A stretch of DNA of 64,000 bases from an uncultured Cytophagales bacterium (lineage in GTDB: Bacteria > Bacteroidota > Bacteroidia > Cytophagales > Cyclobacteriaceae), in NCBI GenBank assembly GCA_913057175.1, contig CAJXNP010000004.1:1-64000 (forward strand), written 5' to 3'. Below, one piece after another: positions 30,301-38,124 of this stretch (position 1 is its first letter; each line of letters begins with the position of its first letter). The notes below the pieces were generated by a model. The model was given only the letters and a program-made list of their open reading frames with translations, was not told where the DNA came from and did not search any database. The position numbers and the translations under genes were made by a program.

Positions 30301-30642
30301 TTGAACTTCCTGAAATCCTGTTACAACAACTTCATCCAGTTGTTTTGTGTCAAATGCAAGCGATACATTGATAACAGTTTGAGAATTAATATCAATTTCC
30401 TGAGATTGATATCCAACAAATGAGAAAACAAGTGTTTCTGAACTGGCTGGAATGGTAAGGCTGTATTTCCCGTTGAGGTCTGTGATTGATCCAGTGGTGG
30501 ACCCTTTCACAAAAACACTCACACCAGGTAAAGGTTCTCCACTTTCTTCTTCATCTACCTGTCCGGAAACCGTAATGTCCTGGGCAAATACTTGATTGAA
30601 ACCAAAAGCTATGAAAATAATAAAAAGTAAAAATCTAACCAT
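27316..30642 (-). CDS. SusC/RagA-family TonB-dependent outer-membrane transporter
   Basis: 1108 residues. Signal peptide (1-20), a carboxypeptidase-regulatory-like domain (about 22-100, SGQVDEEESGEPLPGVSV), the SusC TonB-box region LDEVVVTGF, a plug domain with the family motifs RIRGNTSINGNNQPLFVVDGV and DASATAIYGARAANGVI, then a 22-strand-type barrel ending in an aromatic-poor C-terminus (VTLSLNIGL). It imports a ligand delivered by the SusD protein encoded next to it, using TonB energy. No glycosidase lies in the operon; the metallohydrolase partner suggests a peptide-type substrate (inference). It starts a four-gene leftward operon. Confidence 0.94.
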   Translation of the reverse strand: MVRFLLFIIFIAFGFNQVFAQDITVSGQVDEEESGEPLPGVSVFVKGSTTGSITDLNGKYSLTIPASSETLVFSFVGYQSQEIDINSQTVINVSLAFDTKQLDEVVVTGFQEVQRKLFTGAAERVKMEDIKAAGVADASRALEGQIAGVSVDNVSGTFGTSPKIRIRGNTSINGNNQPLFVVDGVILEDLANVNTDDFISGNANTLVSSSMANINPSDIESFEVLKDASATAIYGARAANGVIVVTTKRGRSGKLRFNYSGNFSAKIRPTYNQFNLLNSVQEMSVYRELNSKGLVDIATSVQASNYGAMGKMFQQIADHDLDWGIGGSLNEEFLNKYENANTDWFDVLFNDVGLQQLHSLSFTTGGEKSSNYFSFSYFNDQGQTIADQVSRFTGTSRNTYFISDKFTFGLKLNASYRDQEAPGTRNREFDPITGRFSRGFDINPYSYALNTSRSIRAYDDNGELEFFRRNYAPFNILNELDLNFMEINVADVSAQADFQIKPMKDLSIIGVFQVRYANTKQDHTVHENSNQAEAYRADDTQFMQDQNNLLFRDPNNPGLNPIIVLPQGGFKYLDQSDLLNFFNRVSIEWNKNLNDIHEINLLAGNELRYTNRSSVNSSGLGTVYELGSLVVTDPNIIEFYNLQNIDYYTITENKDRFIGFFFNGGYSYKSKYIANFIVRYDGSNQLGESDQARFLPTWNVSGAWNINEEGFFQNMTGLNNLFDFLKLRATYGISGNLPPESSALLNLQADVTIRPTDVEPYLYIQDLTNTELTWEKLKEFNIGLDFSMFDQRLGAFMNFYTRNAFDLIGQVQTSGIGGQGLKTGNFADMESYGFEISINSVNLRKGNFSWTTNLNYGYTKDQITRLDFGPRLVDAINANGAAVLGGPRRGLYSTKFAGLNTQGIPTFYDENGEIVYQFDLQSREDLDLVLDYEGPTEPRGVGGFNNSFNYKNFNLSILLSFKHDYKIRLNDAFYGTYTDFDALPGELVDRWAVPGDEEITNIPVILDRGVAQSDGDINLAYSLYNKSNIRVADGSYVRLRTVSFSYRLPTKLINKTGLSNASIALEGQNLALIYSDDALKGQDPEFFSTGGVSMPLPKLVTLSLNIGL

Positions 30643-30896
30643 TCAGTTATTTTATGGATTTTCAACAAACCGAAAATAAAAATAATTTAGCAATCATAAT
30701 ATTTATTTATGTCAGGCACCAACATTTTAATAAATATTAAATATTTTTTAATCTGAAATGTTGGGTAAATAACCTTTACAATGAAATTTATTAAACCCCA
30801 CAATAATTACTGAAAAAGGATGAGTGGAAATTTATTACTGTCAATATGCAACCTTCTAACAACTGATTACATCCTTTGAAATAAAAGATAAGAAAA

Positions 30897-31826
30897 ATGG
30901 AAAAAATCAAACAAATTTTAAGACTCACAACGCTATTGGTGTTATTTGTATTGTATGCCGGTTACAATGCTTTTGCAAGTGATGATCCCTACATGGTTAA
31001 AAAATTCGATGCTTCAGGTGTTTCAATGGTTGATGTTGAGACTGCCGGGGGTTCCATTACTGTCGAAGGCAAGAATGGAGCGAATGATATTGTCGTGGAA
31101 ATGTATGTGAAAAGTTGGAAATCTTCTTTAAGTAAATCAAAAATTGATGAAAAACTGGAAGATTTTGATATCGAAATAGCTAAAGAAGGGAATAAAATAA
31201 TTGCTCATGCGGAAAGAGATTCCTGGTTTAGCAACAGTGACATCAGCATTTCTTTCGTAGTGTATACTCCATCTTCCATTTCGACTGATCTGAACACAAG
31301 TGGTGGTTCTATCCGTATTGCAAATTTGTCAGGGGATCAACGTCTCCATACAAGTGGTGGTAGTATTGACATGAAAGAACTTAATGGTGAAGTTTTGGCT
31401 ACTACTTCAGGAGGTAGTTTAAATCTGCACGACATCAATGGAAACGTGAAAGGCACAACAAGTGGTGGTTCAATCACATCTGAAAATTTAAAAGGTGAGT
31501 TTGAGTTGAAGACATCCGGTGGAAGTATTAACCTTGATGATATTAACGGATCCATGCACGCTGAGACCAGTGGTGGTGGAATCAGGGCTAATATCCAGAA
31601 TATTACAGGCGACATTACTTTGAAGACCAGTGGGGGTTCTATTCATGCTACATTACCTGAAAAACAGGGGATGAATATAAAGTTTAAAGGAAATTCTGTA
31701 AACACCTCTTTAATGAACTTTAATGGGAAAGCCGAGGATGATTGGGTTGAAGGTTCGATGAATGGGGGTGGAAGCACTATTACAATGGTTACCAGCGGAG
31801 GAAGTGTAAATGTGAAATATCAATAG
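30897..31826 (+). CDS. DUF4097-type secreted beta-repeat protein
   Basis: 309 residues with a signal peptide (about 1-27). The body is a run of eight or nine short units, each about 16-20 residues, marked by T-S-G-G-S/G (first at 31041, then near 31300, 31348, 31396, 31450, 31510, 31567, 31627 and 31792). This builds a beta-solenoid of the DUF4097/GIN type. Function is not known. Its TAG stop is followed at once by the stop codon of the converging GH92 gene, so the two ends abut with no spacer. It is divergent from the SusC operon across a 254-base gap. Confidence 0.82.
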   Translation: MEKIKQILRLTTLLVLFVLYAGYNAFASDDPYMVKKFDASGVSMVDVETAGGSITVEGKNGANDIVVEMYVKSWKSSLSKSKIDEKLEDFDIEIAKEGNKIIAHAERDSWFSNSDISISFVVYTPSSISTDLNTSGGSIRIANLSGDQRLHTSGGSIDMKELNGEVLATTSGGSLNLHDINGNVKGTTSGGSITSENLKGEFELKTSGGSINLDDINGSMHAETSGGGIRANIQNITGDITLKTSGGSIHATLPEKQGMNIKFKGNSVNTSLMNFNGKAEDDWVEGSMNGGGSTITMVTSGGSVNVKYQ

Positions 31827-34160
31827 TTACTGTTTGACAAGTCCATTTATCTGGGAAAGGGAGAAAGGATACGATTCTTCCTCTCTTCCCCATTTTTTAT
31901 TGGCGTTGTTATTCATGTCAAAAAACAGCCTGCCACCTTTCATTATTTCAAAATGTGGGATGTAATTCTTTTCATATTTATTCCCGTTTAGTTCAATCTC
32001 TTCAACAAAAAAATTGCCGGCAGACCTTTCCGGAGCTTCAATTACAAAGTTTTTACCATTTTCCAGGAATATGGTGATTTTCTGAAAAAGCGGAGCACCC
32101 AATACATATTCATTTGTTCCGGGAGCAACCGGATAGAATCCCATCGATGAAAACAAAAACCAGCTTGAAAGGTTTGCCATATGCTCATCTCCTGAATAAC
32201 CTGCAGGTGTGGTTTTGTAAAGTTTATCAATAGTTGTATTAACCAATTCCTGTGTTTTCCATGGCTGGCCAACATAATTATACATGTAAATAGCGTGCTG
32301 CAACGCCGGGTTTCCATGAAAATACTGCCCAAGGTCTGTTAAAACCATTTCGGTCATCTCCGGAATCACTTTTTGATAGGTTCCTACTTTAAATTCGGGA
32401 GGAGTGAGAAACAGGGAGTCAAATTTTTGTAGAAATTCAGCATCTCCGCCAAATAGATCAATTAGCCCGGCAACATCATAAGGTGTATTCCAGTTATAGT
32501 GCCATGCATTTCCCTTGGCATATGGACCTCCCCATTCTTTTGGATCAAATGCATCATCAAAAGTACCATTGGAGCTTTTCCCCCTGATAAACCCGGTTTT
32601 TTTGTCAAACAGATTCCGATAATTGAATGATTTGGAAAGGTAAAGTTCCAAATCATCGATTTTATTTAGCTCCTTGCCCAATCGCCAGATGCAATAATCG
32701 TCGTAACTATATTCAAGAGTTTTGGTCACACTATACTCAAATTCACTTGTGGGAACATAGCCATTGTCATTATATTCCTTTAGGCCATCTCTTCCTGGGG
32801 CATATTTCGGAGGAGTTACGATGGCATCTTTTTTCATAGAAGCATAGGCCAGATCAACATCAAAATCTACTATTCCCTTCGTATAGGCATCAGTAAAGAT
32901 AGCTGCCGCATGGTTTCCAATCTGGGATTTTCTATAACCCGGGCTTGGATGCTGAGGTAGCCAGCCACCTTCTTTATAGGCATTGAGCAAGCCTTTCAGA
33001 ATGTTGGAAGTCATTTCCGGGTACAGAAGCGTGAGGAAAGGAAAAAGCGTTCGATTGGCGTTCCAGTAACCAATATCTGTGTAAAGAAAACCATCATGGA
33101 TCCTCCCGTCGAAAGGACTGTAATGAACTATCCGACCTGTTTCGTCGAATTCATAGAATATTTTTGGGAATAAAAGAGTTCGATATAGTGAGGTATAGAA
33201 AATGGTCTTTTGGTCATTCGTTCCTCCTTCCACGACGATCTTATTCAGCTCATTATTCCATGCCTGGTTGGCCTGTATCTTCAGATCATCAAATGAATAA
33301 TCCAGAAGTTCATTATTAAAGTTGGTGATTGCCTGCGGAATACTGATGAATGAAGTAGCAACCTTTACATTGATCTGTTCATTTCTAGAGGTAGAAAATT
33401 TTACAGCGGCGCCAACATTCATTCCTTTGATTTCCTTTCTTGAGGAGTTCAGACTATCCTGATTCCAAAGTGTATAATTGAGAAATGGCTTATCAAATTC
33501 AAGGATAAAATAGGCAGCAAAATTTTTGGGAACTCCGCCGGAATTATTCTTGCAAAACCCGACAATTCTTTTCTGCTGCGGAATGATACGGATATAAGAC
33601 TCACCCTCCAATGCATCAAGTAACAGATAAGAAGAACTGGATTCCGGAAATGTGAAATTGAGGGATCCTCCACGTAAGGTAGGAACAACCTCTGCTTTCA
33701 CGTTGTATCGATCAAGAAAAACTTCATAAGAGTAAGGTGTGGCAAGCTCATTGGTATGATTGAATTCACTCGCCCTCCTGTTGTCATCAATTGTGAGCTC
33801 TCCTGTCAATGGCATAATGGAAAAAGCGCCGTAATCTCCCAGCAACGGGTTAGGTTGGTGAGAACACCTGATCCCTTTAATCTTTTTAGATTCATAGGAA
33901 TAAATCCAGTTTTCGTTGCTGCTAGTTGTGTTAGGAACCCAAAGGTTCATGCCAAATGGCATGGCTGTAACAGGGGCAGTATTACCCTGAAATTTTTCAG
34001 GATTGGAATCAGTTCCTATAATCGGATTGACATATTGGATCAGGTTTACCTTGCTGCTGTCTACCGATGACAGATCTTTAAATTGACATGCATCAATGAT
34101 CAGCAAAGTAAGGACTAAAAAATAGTACCGCCATTTATCCCCAAATGGCAATTTCTTCAA
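31827..34160 (-). CDS. GH92-family glycoside hydrolase lipoprotein
   Basis: About 777 residues. Start signals are weak: no ATG exists before the conserved part. The TTG at 34208 lies inside the promoter box 34206-34213, so I take the TTG at 34160, which gives a basic start, a hydrophobic core and a lipobox ending IIDAC. Family hallmarks: YVNPIIGTDSNPEKFQGNTAPVTAMPFGMN, CSHQPNPLLGDYG, and a C-terminal GYSGDEHMANLSSWFLFSSMGFYPV block. GH92 enzymes are calcium-dependent exo-alpha-mannosidases. In the last block the acidic residues usually seen after GDE are replaced by His-Met, so activity or specificity may differ. It stands alone, converging on the DUF4097 gene. Confidence 0.85.
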   Translation of the reverse strand: MKKLPFGDKWRYYFLVLTLLIIDACQFKDLSSVDSSKVNLIQYVNPIIGTDSNPEKFQGNTAPVTAMPFGMNLWVPNTTSSNENWIYSYESKKIKGIRCSHQPNPLLGDYGAFSIMPLTGELTIDDNRRASEFNHTNELATPYSYEVFLDRYNVKAEVVPTLRGGSLNFTFPESSSSYLLLDALEGESYIRIIPQQKRIVGFCKNNSGGVPKNFAAYFILEFDKPFLNYTLWNQDSLNSSRKEIKGMNVGAAVKFSTSRNEQINVKVATSFISIPQAITNFNNELLDYSFDDLKIQANQAWNNELNKIVVEGGTNDQKTIFYTSLYRTLLFPKIFYEFDETGRIVHYSPFDGRIHDGFLYTDIGYWNANRTLFPFLTLLYPEMTSNILKGLLNAYKEGGWLPQHPSPGYRKSQIGNHAAAIFTDAYTKGIVDFDVDLAYASMKKDAIVTPPKYAPGRDGLKEYNDNGYVPTSEFEYSVTKTLEYSYDDYCIWRLGKELNKIDDLELYLSKSFNYRNLFDKKTGFIRGKSSNGTFDDAFDPKEWGGPYAKGNAWHYNWNTPYDVAGLIDLFGGDAEFLQKFDSLFLTPPEFKVGTYQKVIPEMTEMVLTDLGQYFHGNPALQHAIYMYNYVGQPWKTQELVNTTIDKLYKTTPAGYSGDEHMANLSSWFLFSSMGFYPVAPGTNEYVLGAPLFQKITIFLENGKNFVIEAPERSAGNFFVEEIELNGNKYEKNYIPHFEIMKGGRLFFDMNNNANKKWGREEESYPFSLSQINGLVKQ

Positions 34161-34205
34161 CTGTTTAAGTATAGCTAAAAATTGCAATTTAATTCTGAAT
34201 ATGTG

Positions 34206-34213
34206 CAAATATA
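34206..34213 (-). promoter_or_regulatory. Bacteroidota -7 promoter box of the GH92 gene
   Basis: On the - strand the sequence is TATATTTG, an exact TAnnTTTG match. It includes the TTG at 34208 that would otherwise look like the gene start, which argues that translation begins further downstream. Confidence 0.55.
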
Positions 34214-34354
34214 TGGTTTATTTTAGGTTTCTAAAATTGGATAAGGGTTGAAAATGACACTTTCTGTCTTGCTGATGAATGAAAATTTGAATATTCGTTA
34301 GTTCAACTTAATTATTTGGAATTTATTATAACCCAACGAAATTTACACACTGGA

Positions 34355-35161
34355 ATGGAACAAGATCACTTAAGCAGTTATTATGAAGCTAACCGTCGCC
34401 TCTGGGATAAATTAGCTTCTGTTCATGTTAAATCTGATTTTTACAACCAAAGCTCGTTTCTGGAGGGCAAGTCAAGCCTGAAGGACATTGAAATGAATGA
34501 GCTGGGTGAAGTGAGGGGGAAAAGTATGCTGCATCTTCAGTGTCATTTTGGTCAGGATTCCATTTCATGGGCAAAAAAAGGGGCAAAAGTTGTAGCGGTA
34601 GATTTTTCAGAGGGAGCGATTTCAATTGCCAAAGATATCAATGAGAAATTGAAAACACAGGTCGATTTTATCTGCTGCAATGTATATGATTTACCCAATC
34701 ACGTTAAGGACAAATTCGATATTGTATTTACTTCCTATGGGGTGATCAACTGGCTGCACGATCTGGACAAGTGGGCAAAGTTGATTGCTGATTATTTAAA
34801 ACCTGGAGGTGTGTTTTATATGGTTGAATTCCATCCGATCCTTTGGATATATGATGATAATTTTGATAAGATTGAGCACCCATACCAGAGTGAAGCTGAG
34901 CCGATTATGCTTGCCAGTGGAACCTCCTATGCTGATCTGGAGGATATTGTGGATCAAAAAGAATATTGCTGGAATCATGGGATCGGGAGGGTGATGAATT
35001 CGCTGATTGATTCAGGTTTGAAAATTGAGTTTTTTAATGAGTATAATTATTCTCCGTATAAAACCTTCCGCGATATGACCGAATTTGAGAAAGGTAAGTT
35101 TGTAATCAACAAGTTTGGTTACAGGGTTCCTCACCTTTTCTCAATTAAGGCCTCATTGTAG
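34355..35161 (+). CDS. Class I SAM-dependent methyltransferase
   Basis: 268 residues from the ATG at 34355. The SAM-binding motif I is MLHLQCHFGQDS, with Cys in place of one of the usual glycines, motif II is VVAVDFSEGAI, and FDIVFTSYGVINWL and LKPGGVFYMVEFHP are motifs IV and V. The family of this exact form is common in Bacteroidota; its substrate is unknown. An earlier TTG-led extension of 13 residues (34316) has no support. The last codons (Ala-Ser-Leu-stop) coincide with the first copy of the repeat unit found in the following intergenic element. Confidence 0.85.
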   Translation: MEQDHLSSYYEANRRLWDKLASVHVKSDFYNQSSFLEGKSSLKDIEMNELGEVRGKSMLHLQCHFGQDSISWAKKGAKVVAVDFSEGAISIAKDINEKLKTQVDFICCNVYDLPNHVKDKFDIVFTSYGVINWLHDLDKWAKLIADYLKPGGVFYMVEFHPILWIYDDNFDKIEHPYQSEAEPIMLASGTSYADLEDIVDQKEYCWNHGIGRVMNSLIDSGLKIEFFNEYNYSPYKTFRDMTEFEKGKFVINKFGYRVPHLFSIKASL

Positions 35162-35393
35162 TTTAACCCAAATTCCGCAATAGAGCGGAATTTGCCCTTT
35201 GGGCTGACGAAAGCGGAGCTTTGTCAGGGTTAACCTTGACATCCCGATATTTTCATCGGGATCGTCAACTTTTAGGGCAGATTAAGCTCATGCTTAATCT
35301 GGGTTAATATTAGGCTTAGAGCCTGTTTGCAGTTTAAAGGTTGTTGTCTTCTGATGTGGTTTAATGTCAGGCAAAGCCTTGTTGTAGTTTAAT
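35146..35393. repeat. Cluster of nested hairpins, candidate repetitive extragenic element
   Basis: At least five strong hairpins in about 160 bases. AAATTCCGC/GCGGAATTT (35170-35178, 35185-35193), GCCC/GGGC (35194-35204), TGACGAAAGC/GCTTTGTCA with one bulge (35205-35226), together enclosed by TTAACCC/GGGTTAA (35163-35169, 35227-35233). Then TTGACATCCCGAT/ATCGGGATCGTCAA (35236-35268) and CAGATTAAGC/GCTTAATCTG (35278-35287, 35292-35301), together enclosed by TTAACC/GGTTAA (35230-35235, 35302-35307). AGGCT/AGCCT follows (35312-35324). A GCCT...GTAGTTTAA or GCAGTTTAA unit occurs three times: at the methyltransferase stop, near 35321, and at about 35376 into the next gene end. No ORF lies here. 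It may be a genome-wide repeat, a double terminator, or a structured RNA. Confidence 0.7.
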
Positions 35394-35799
35394 GTTTAGG
35401 TAGTGATTTCTGGTAATCCAGAATTTCCTTCAGGTCAAGGTGTAGTTCGTATGCGTAAAGCTTGTATATAATGCCCCATTCTTCAGTTGACATAAATCCA
35501 TCTGAATTGGCAATCAGTGACATCCAAGCTATACATTTAACGTTGAATTCATGATCACATGCTTTCAAAGCGTTTAGACATTTTTTGTAAACATCATCAA
35601 AACTCATTTGGTTAGCCAGTTCCAATTCTCTCTCAAAAAGTTCTTTATCGATGTTCTCGTATTTGCACATGATCTCACCCATATGAATCTCTCTATCACT
35701 AATTTTACCATCTGCATGAATCATTAGATGATAAAGATTGATCAACCCCTCTATTTCCCTTTTTCTGTACATTACTTTTGTCATTTTCTCAGCTATCAT
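35389..35799 (-). CDS. TerB-like acidic helical protein
   Basis: About 136 residues from the ATG at 35799; the start is uncertain. Two repeats of a helix pair each with an Asp-Gly loop, HADGKISDREIHMGEIM and NSDGFMSTEEWGIIY, are the TerB fold signature (tellurite-resistance family, metal-binding helices). No signal peptide. The role of single TerB-like proteins in Bacteroidota is unknown. A TTG-led extension to 35883 is doubted because that TTG is part of a CATATTTG sequence that resembles a promoter -7 box. The gene ends in the hairpin cluster. Confidence 0.65.
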   Translation of the reverse strand: MIAEKMTKVMYRKREIEGLINLYHLMIHADGKISDREIHMGEIMCKYENIDKELFERELELANQMSFDDVYKKCLNALKACDHEFNVKCIAWMSLIANSDGFMSTEEWGIIYKLYAYELHLDLKEILDYQKSLPKH

Positions 35800-35963
35800 T
35801 TCTTTGTAAGTAAATCCATAAATGCGACCATCGGTAACACTAAAGTACAATTTATTATATATATAATTATATTTATTCGACAAATATGGTAATTCTTTAG
35901 ATAAAAACCTATGTAAGGTTTTGTAAGATTTGTTACAGGAATTGAAAATCTGTTTAAAAGCGA

Positions 35964-36782
35964 TCAGATGCTTTCGCCTGCTTTTGTCAGTTTTGTGTAT
36001 TTGAGGGAGCCAGAATTGTAGGCCAAGATGTATTTCTCAGTAGAATCTAGCTTGTTTTCCGTTTGATGATAAGAAATATTTTGAATACGCATTTTGGTTT
36101 CAGGGTGGATGTAAAACTTTCCTGGCGCAAGTTCATTCGATTTAGTAAATCCAATCGTCTCAAATCCCTCTCCATCTCCCCAGTCTTTATCGATGTATGT
36201 CATCAGGTGGTCAGCTTTATAATTTTCAATAAAGTGTTTCAAGAGTTTGCTTAACCCTCCAACTACCGAATGTCCATTAACATGACAAAATCTGAGGATC
36301 TCGTACGACTTTATTTTTTGGTCACCCGACCCAAAATTCCTCGGATAGCTAAATGATATGACTGTAACAAGTTGATCCCTATAGAGCAAACCAAACTTAT
36401 GTTTTCCTTTCAGTGGGATGGCAAGATGGTTTTTCTCCAAAAAGTCGATTAACTGATTGTTGTTGATCTTAACTACCGAGGTTTCCCTGCCATGAATTTT
36501 TTTGATCTTTCCTAATGCTGCAAGTACTCTCGACTGCGAAATTTCTCTTTTTGTCAGCCATAGGTCTTCCCAAATTTGAATAAGCTTAATCTGATTTTCT
36601 TTCGCCAGATCCCAAAGGGCTTTATTTTCCAGTCCGGAATTTGCACCTATTTTATTTAGTTTGAAGGAGACATTTTGTGCGGCAGTAATTACTTGCCTCT
36701 GAAAGATAGGATGAAATTCCTTTTGGTGTTGGATTTCATGAGTTTGTAAAAATCCAATAAAACTGTCTTCAAATTCCGACAC
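35964..36782 (-). CDS. Phage-type GNAT-like protein (homing-nuclease-associated domain)
   Basis: 272 residues. The middle and end match a domain carried by phage-encoded Hef/VSR-like nucleases: WEDLWLTKREISQSRV, then RETSVVKINNNQLIDFLEKNHL, GLLYRDQLVTVISFSYPR, RFCHVNGHSVVGGLSKLLKHFI, TYIDKDWGDGEGFETIGF and YIHPETKMR. That part is thought to be an acetyltransferase-like fold; the nuclease motif itself is not evident in the N-terminal 90 residues. The gene begins 4 bases after the stop of the ceramidase-like gene, so the two are coupled, an unusual pairing for a phage-type protein. Function unknown. Confidence 0.55.
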   Translation of the reverse strand: MSEFEDSFIGFLQTHEIQHQKEFHPIFQRQVITAAQNVSFKLNKIGANSGLENKALWDLAKENQIKLIQIWEDLWLTKREISQSRVLAALGKIKKIHGRETSVVKINNNQLIDFLEKNHLAIPLKGKHKFGLLYRDQLVTVISFSYPRNFGSGDQKIKSYEILRFCHVNGHSVVGGLSKLLKHFIENYKADHLMTYIDKDWGDGEGFETIGFTKSNELAPGKFYIHPETKMRIQNISYHQTENKLDSTEKYILAYNSGSLKYTKLTKAGESI

Positions 36783-36786
36783 AGAT

Positions 36787-38124
36787 TTATGATTTATCTA
36801 TGATCTTCTTAATGATTTTAGAAAAGTACTCGCCATAATGAGGTCCAACCCAATTCATGTTCATTACTTCTGAATGATGTGAATGTTCATAGTGGTGATC
36901 TTCTGTGATGTAGCCAATGTATTCTCCGTTAAAACTTGTGATGATCAGGTGTTTTCCTTTGCTTGCTGCATATTCATATAGTTCGTCCTCTACGGCTATT
37001 TCTCCGGAAAAATCACACGGCATTCCAAGAAAAATCACGTTTCCGACTTCCATGAATTTAATGTTTGCATCCAACGGTGAAAACACCTTATTGAATGCCT
37101 CATCACCAAGTCGAAGATTGTCGGTGACCCTGAGTTGCGAGTCATGAATCGGCAAAAGAATATTATCGAATGAAATGCGGGAAGGATTCTCAATTGCAAA
37201 TCTATTTATTTCATTGTCCAACTGATTAGCTAAATCGATGGAGTACTTATTAATTTCTTCAAAACCTTTTCCAATTCCTTTTGTGCTATGACTCCCCACT
37301 GTACCGGCCATGAACATGGAAAAGTCATATCCTTTTGATTCCAGAACATCGTTAAGCATTCCAGGGTAGTCATTGGACAATTCTCGGCTTTTCGATTGAA
37401 TATTGGTGGCGTGGGCGCTGAATGTTGTCAGGATTGCTTTTTGGCCATAGGCATTGATTATTTCAATTCCCTTAAGCAAATCATCTACTTTTGAACCCTC
37501 ATCGACACGATTTCTTACCATATTTTCGGTCCGGGTTTCAAAATAAGAAACAGAAGCAGGTTGTATGTTGGTCAGCGCCAGATCGATGACCACTTTTGTT
37601 TGTTCATGTAAATGGACCAATATTTTTTCATTGAATGTACCGGTCATCAACTGCCCTCCAATGCTATTGTCCCAACCGCCGATCCCATTATGCGTATGTG
37701 AGGCAGTATAGTAAGCAAACTGGATGGGAAGATCTTTGTTTTGGATGTCCTGTTCAATCAACTCTTTGAGCAGTGGCGGGACGATCAGCAAGTCAAAAGA
37801 GAGGAGTGCTATTGTTTGTTTGGCATTTTTTAAGATCAGGCAGTTAATAAAGAGTGTGTCATGAACGGATTCATACCGCTCCCGGGGAGCATACCCAGCC
37901 AGTGGAGTTGGGAAATCCGGGATCATTGAAACTCTCGCCCAACCGGCCTGGAAAGAATTTGACAATGAATCGGATTCAAATTCGGAATTTTCTATTAACG
38001 CAAGGGGTGGTAAACCCGGATCCTCGTCGATTGTTGACCGATCAATTGGCCTTAAAAGCAAGATTAAAATGGATATGATCACTAAGATCAGGAGAGTAAA
38101 AAACTTTAGAATTGACTTGGCCAT
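36787..38124 (-). CDS. Neutral/alkaline ceramidase-like hydrolase
   Basis: 445 residues with an N-terminal membrane or signal segment (about 7-24). The N-terminal domain of neutral ceramidase is recognisable: AGWARVSMIPDFPTPLAGYAPR, then YYTASHTHNGIGGWD with the paired-histidine zinc motif, ATNIQ, and SMFMAGTVGSHS. Ceramidases cleave the amide bond of ceramide; many Bacteroidota make sphingolipids, so a lipid substrate is plausible, but the long C-terminal beta domain of true ceramidases is missing, and many members of this group have unproven substrates. It is first in a two-gene unit with the GNAT-like protein and follows the G-free tract. Confidence 0.75.
   Translation of the reverse strand: MAKSILKFFTLLILVIISILILLLRPIDRSTIDEDPGLPPLALIENSEFESDSLSNSFQAGWARVSMIPDFPTPLAGYAPRERYESVHDTLFINCLILKNAKQTIALLSFDLLIVPPLLKELIEQDIQNKDLPIQFAYYTASHTHNGIGGWDNSIGGQLMTGTFNEKILVHLHEQTKVVIDLALTNIQPASVSYFETRTENMVRNRVDEGSKVDDLLKGIEIINAYGQKAILTTFSAHATNIQSKSRELSNDYPGMLNDVLESKGYDFSMFMAGTVGSHSTKGIGKGFEEINKYSIDLANQLDNEINRFAIENPSRISFDNILLPIHDSQLRVTDNLRLGDEAFNKVFSPLDANIKFMEVGNVIFLGMPCDFSGEIAVEDELYEYAASKGKHLIITSFNGEYIGYITEDHHYEHSHHSEVMNMNWVGPHYGEYFSKIIKKIIDKS

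Noticed and set aside
35162-35324. Spaced hairpins read as a short CRISPR array
   Set aside because: Hairpin sequences differ from each other and spacers are absent; no cas genes are nearby.
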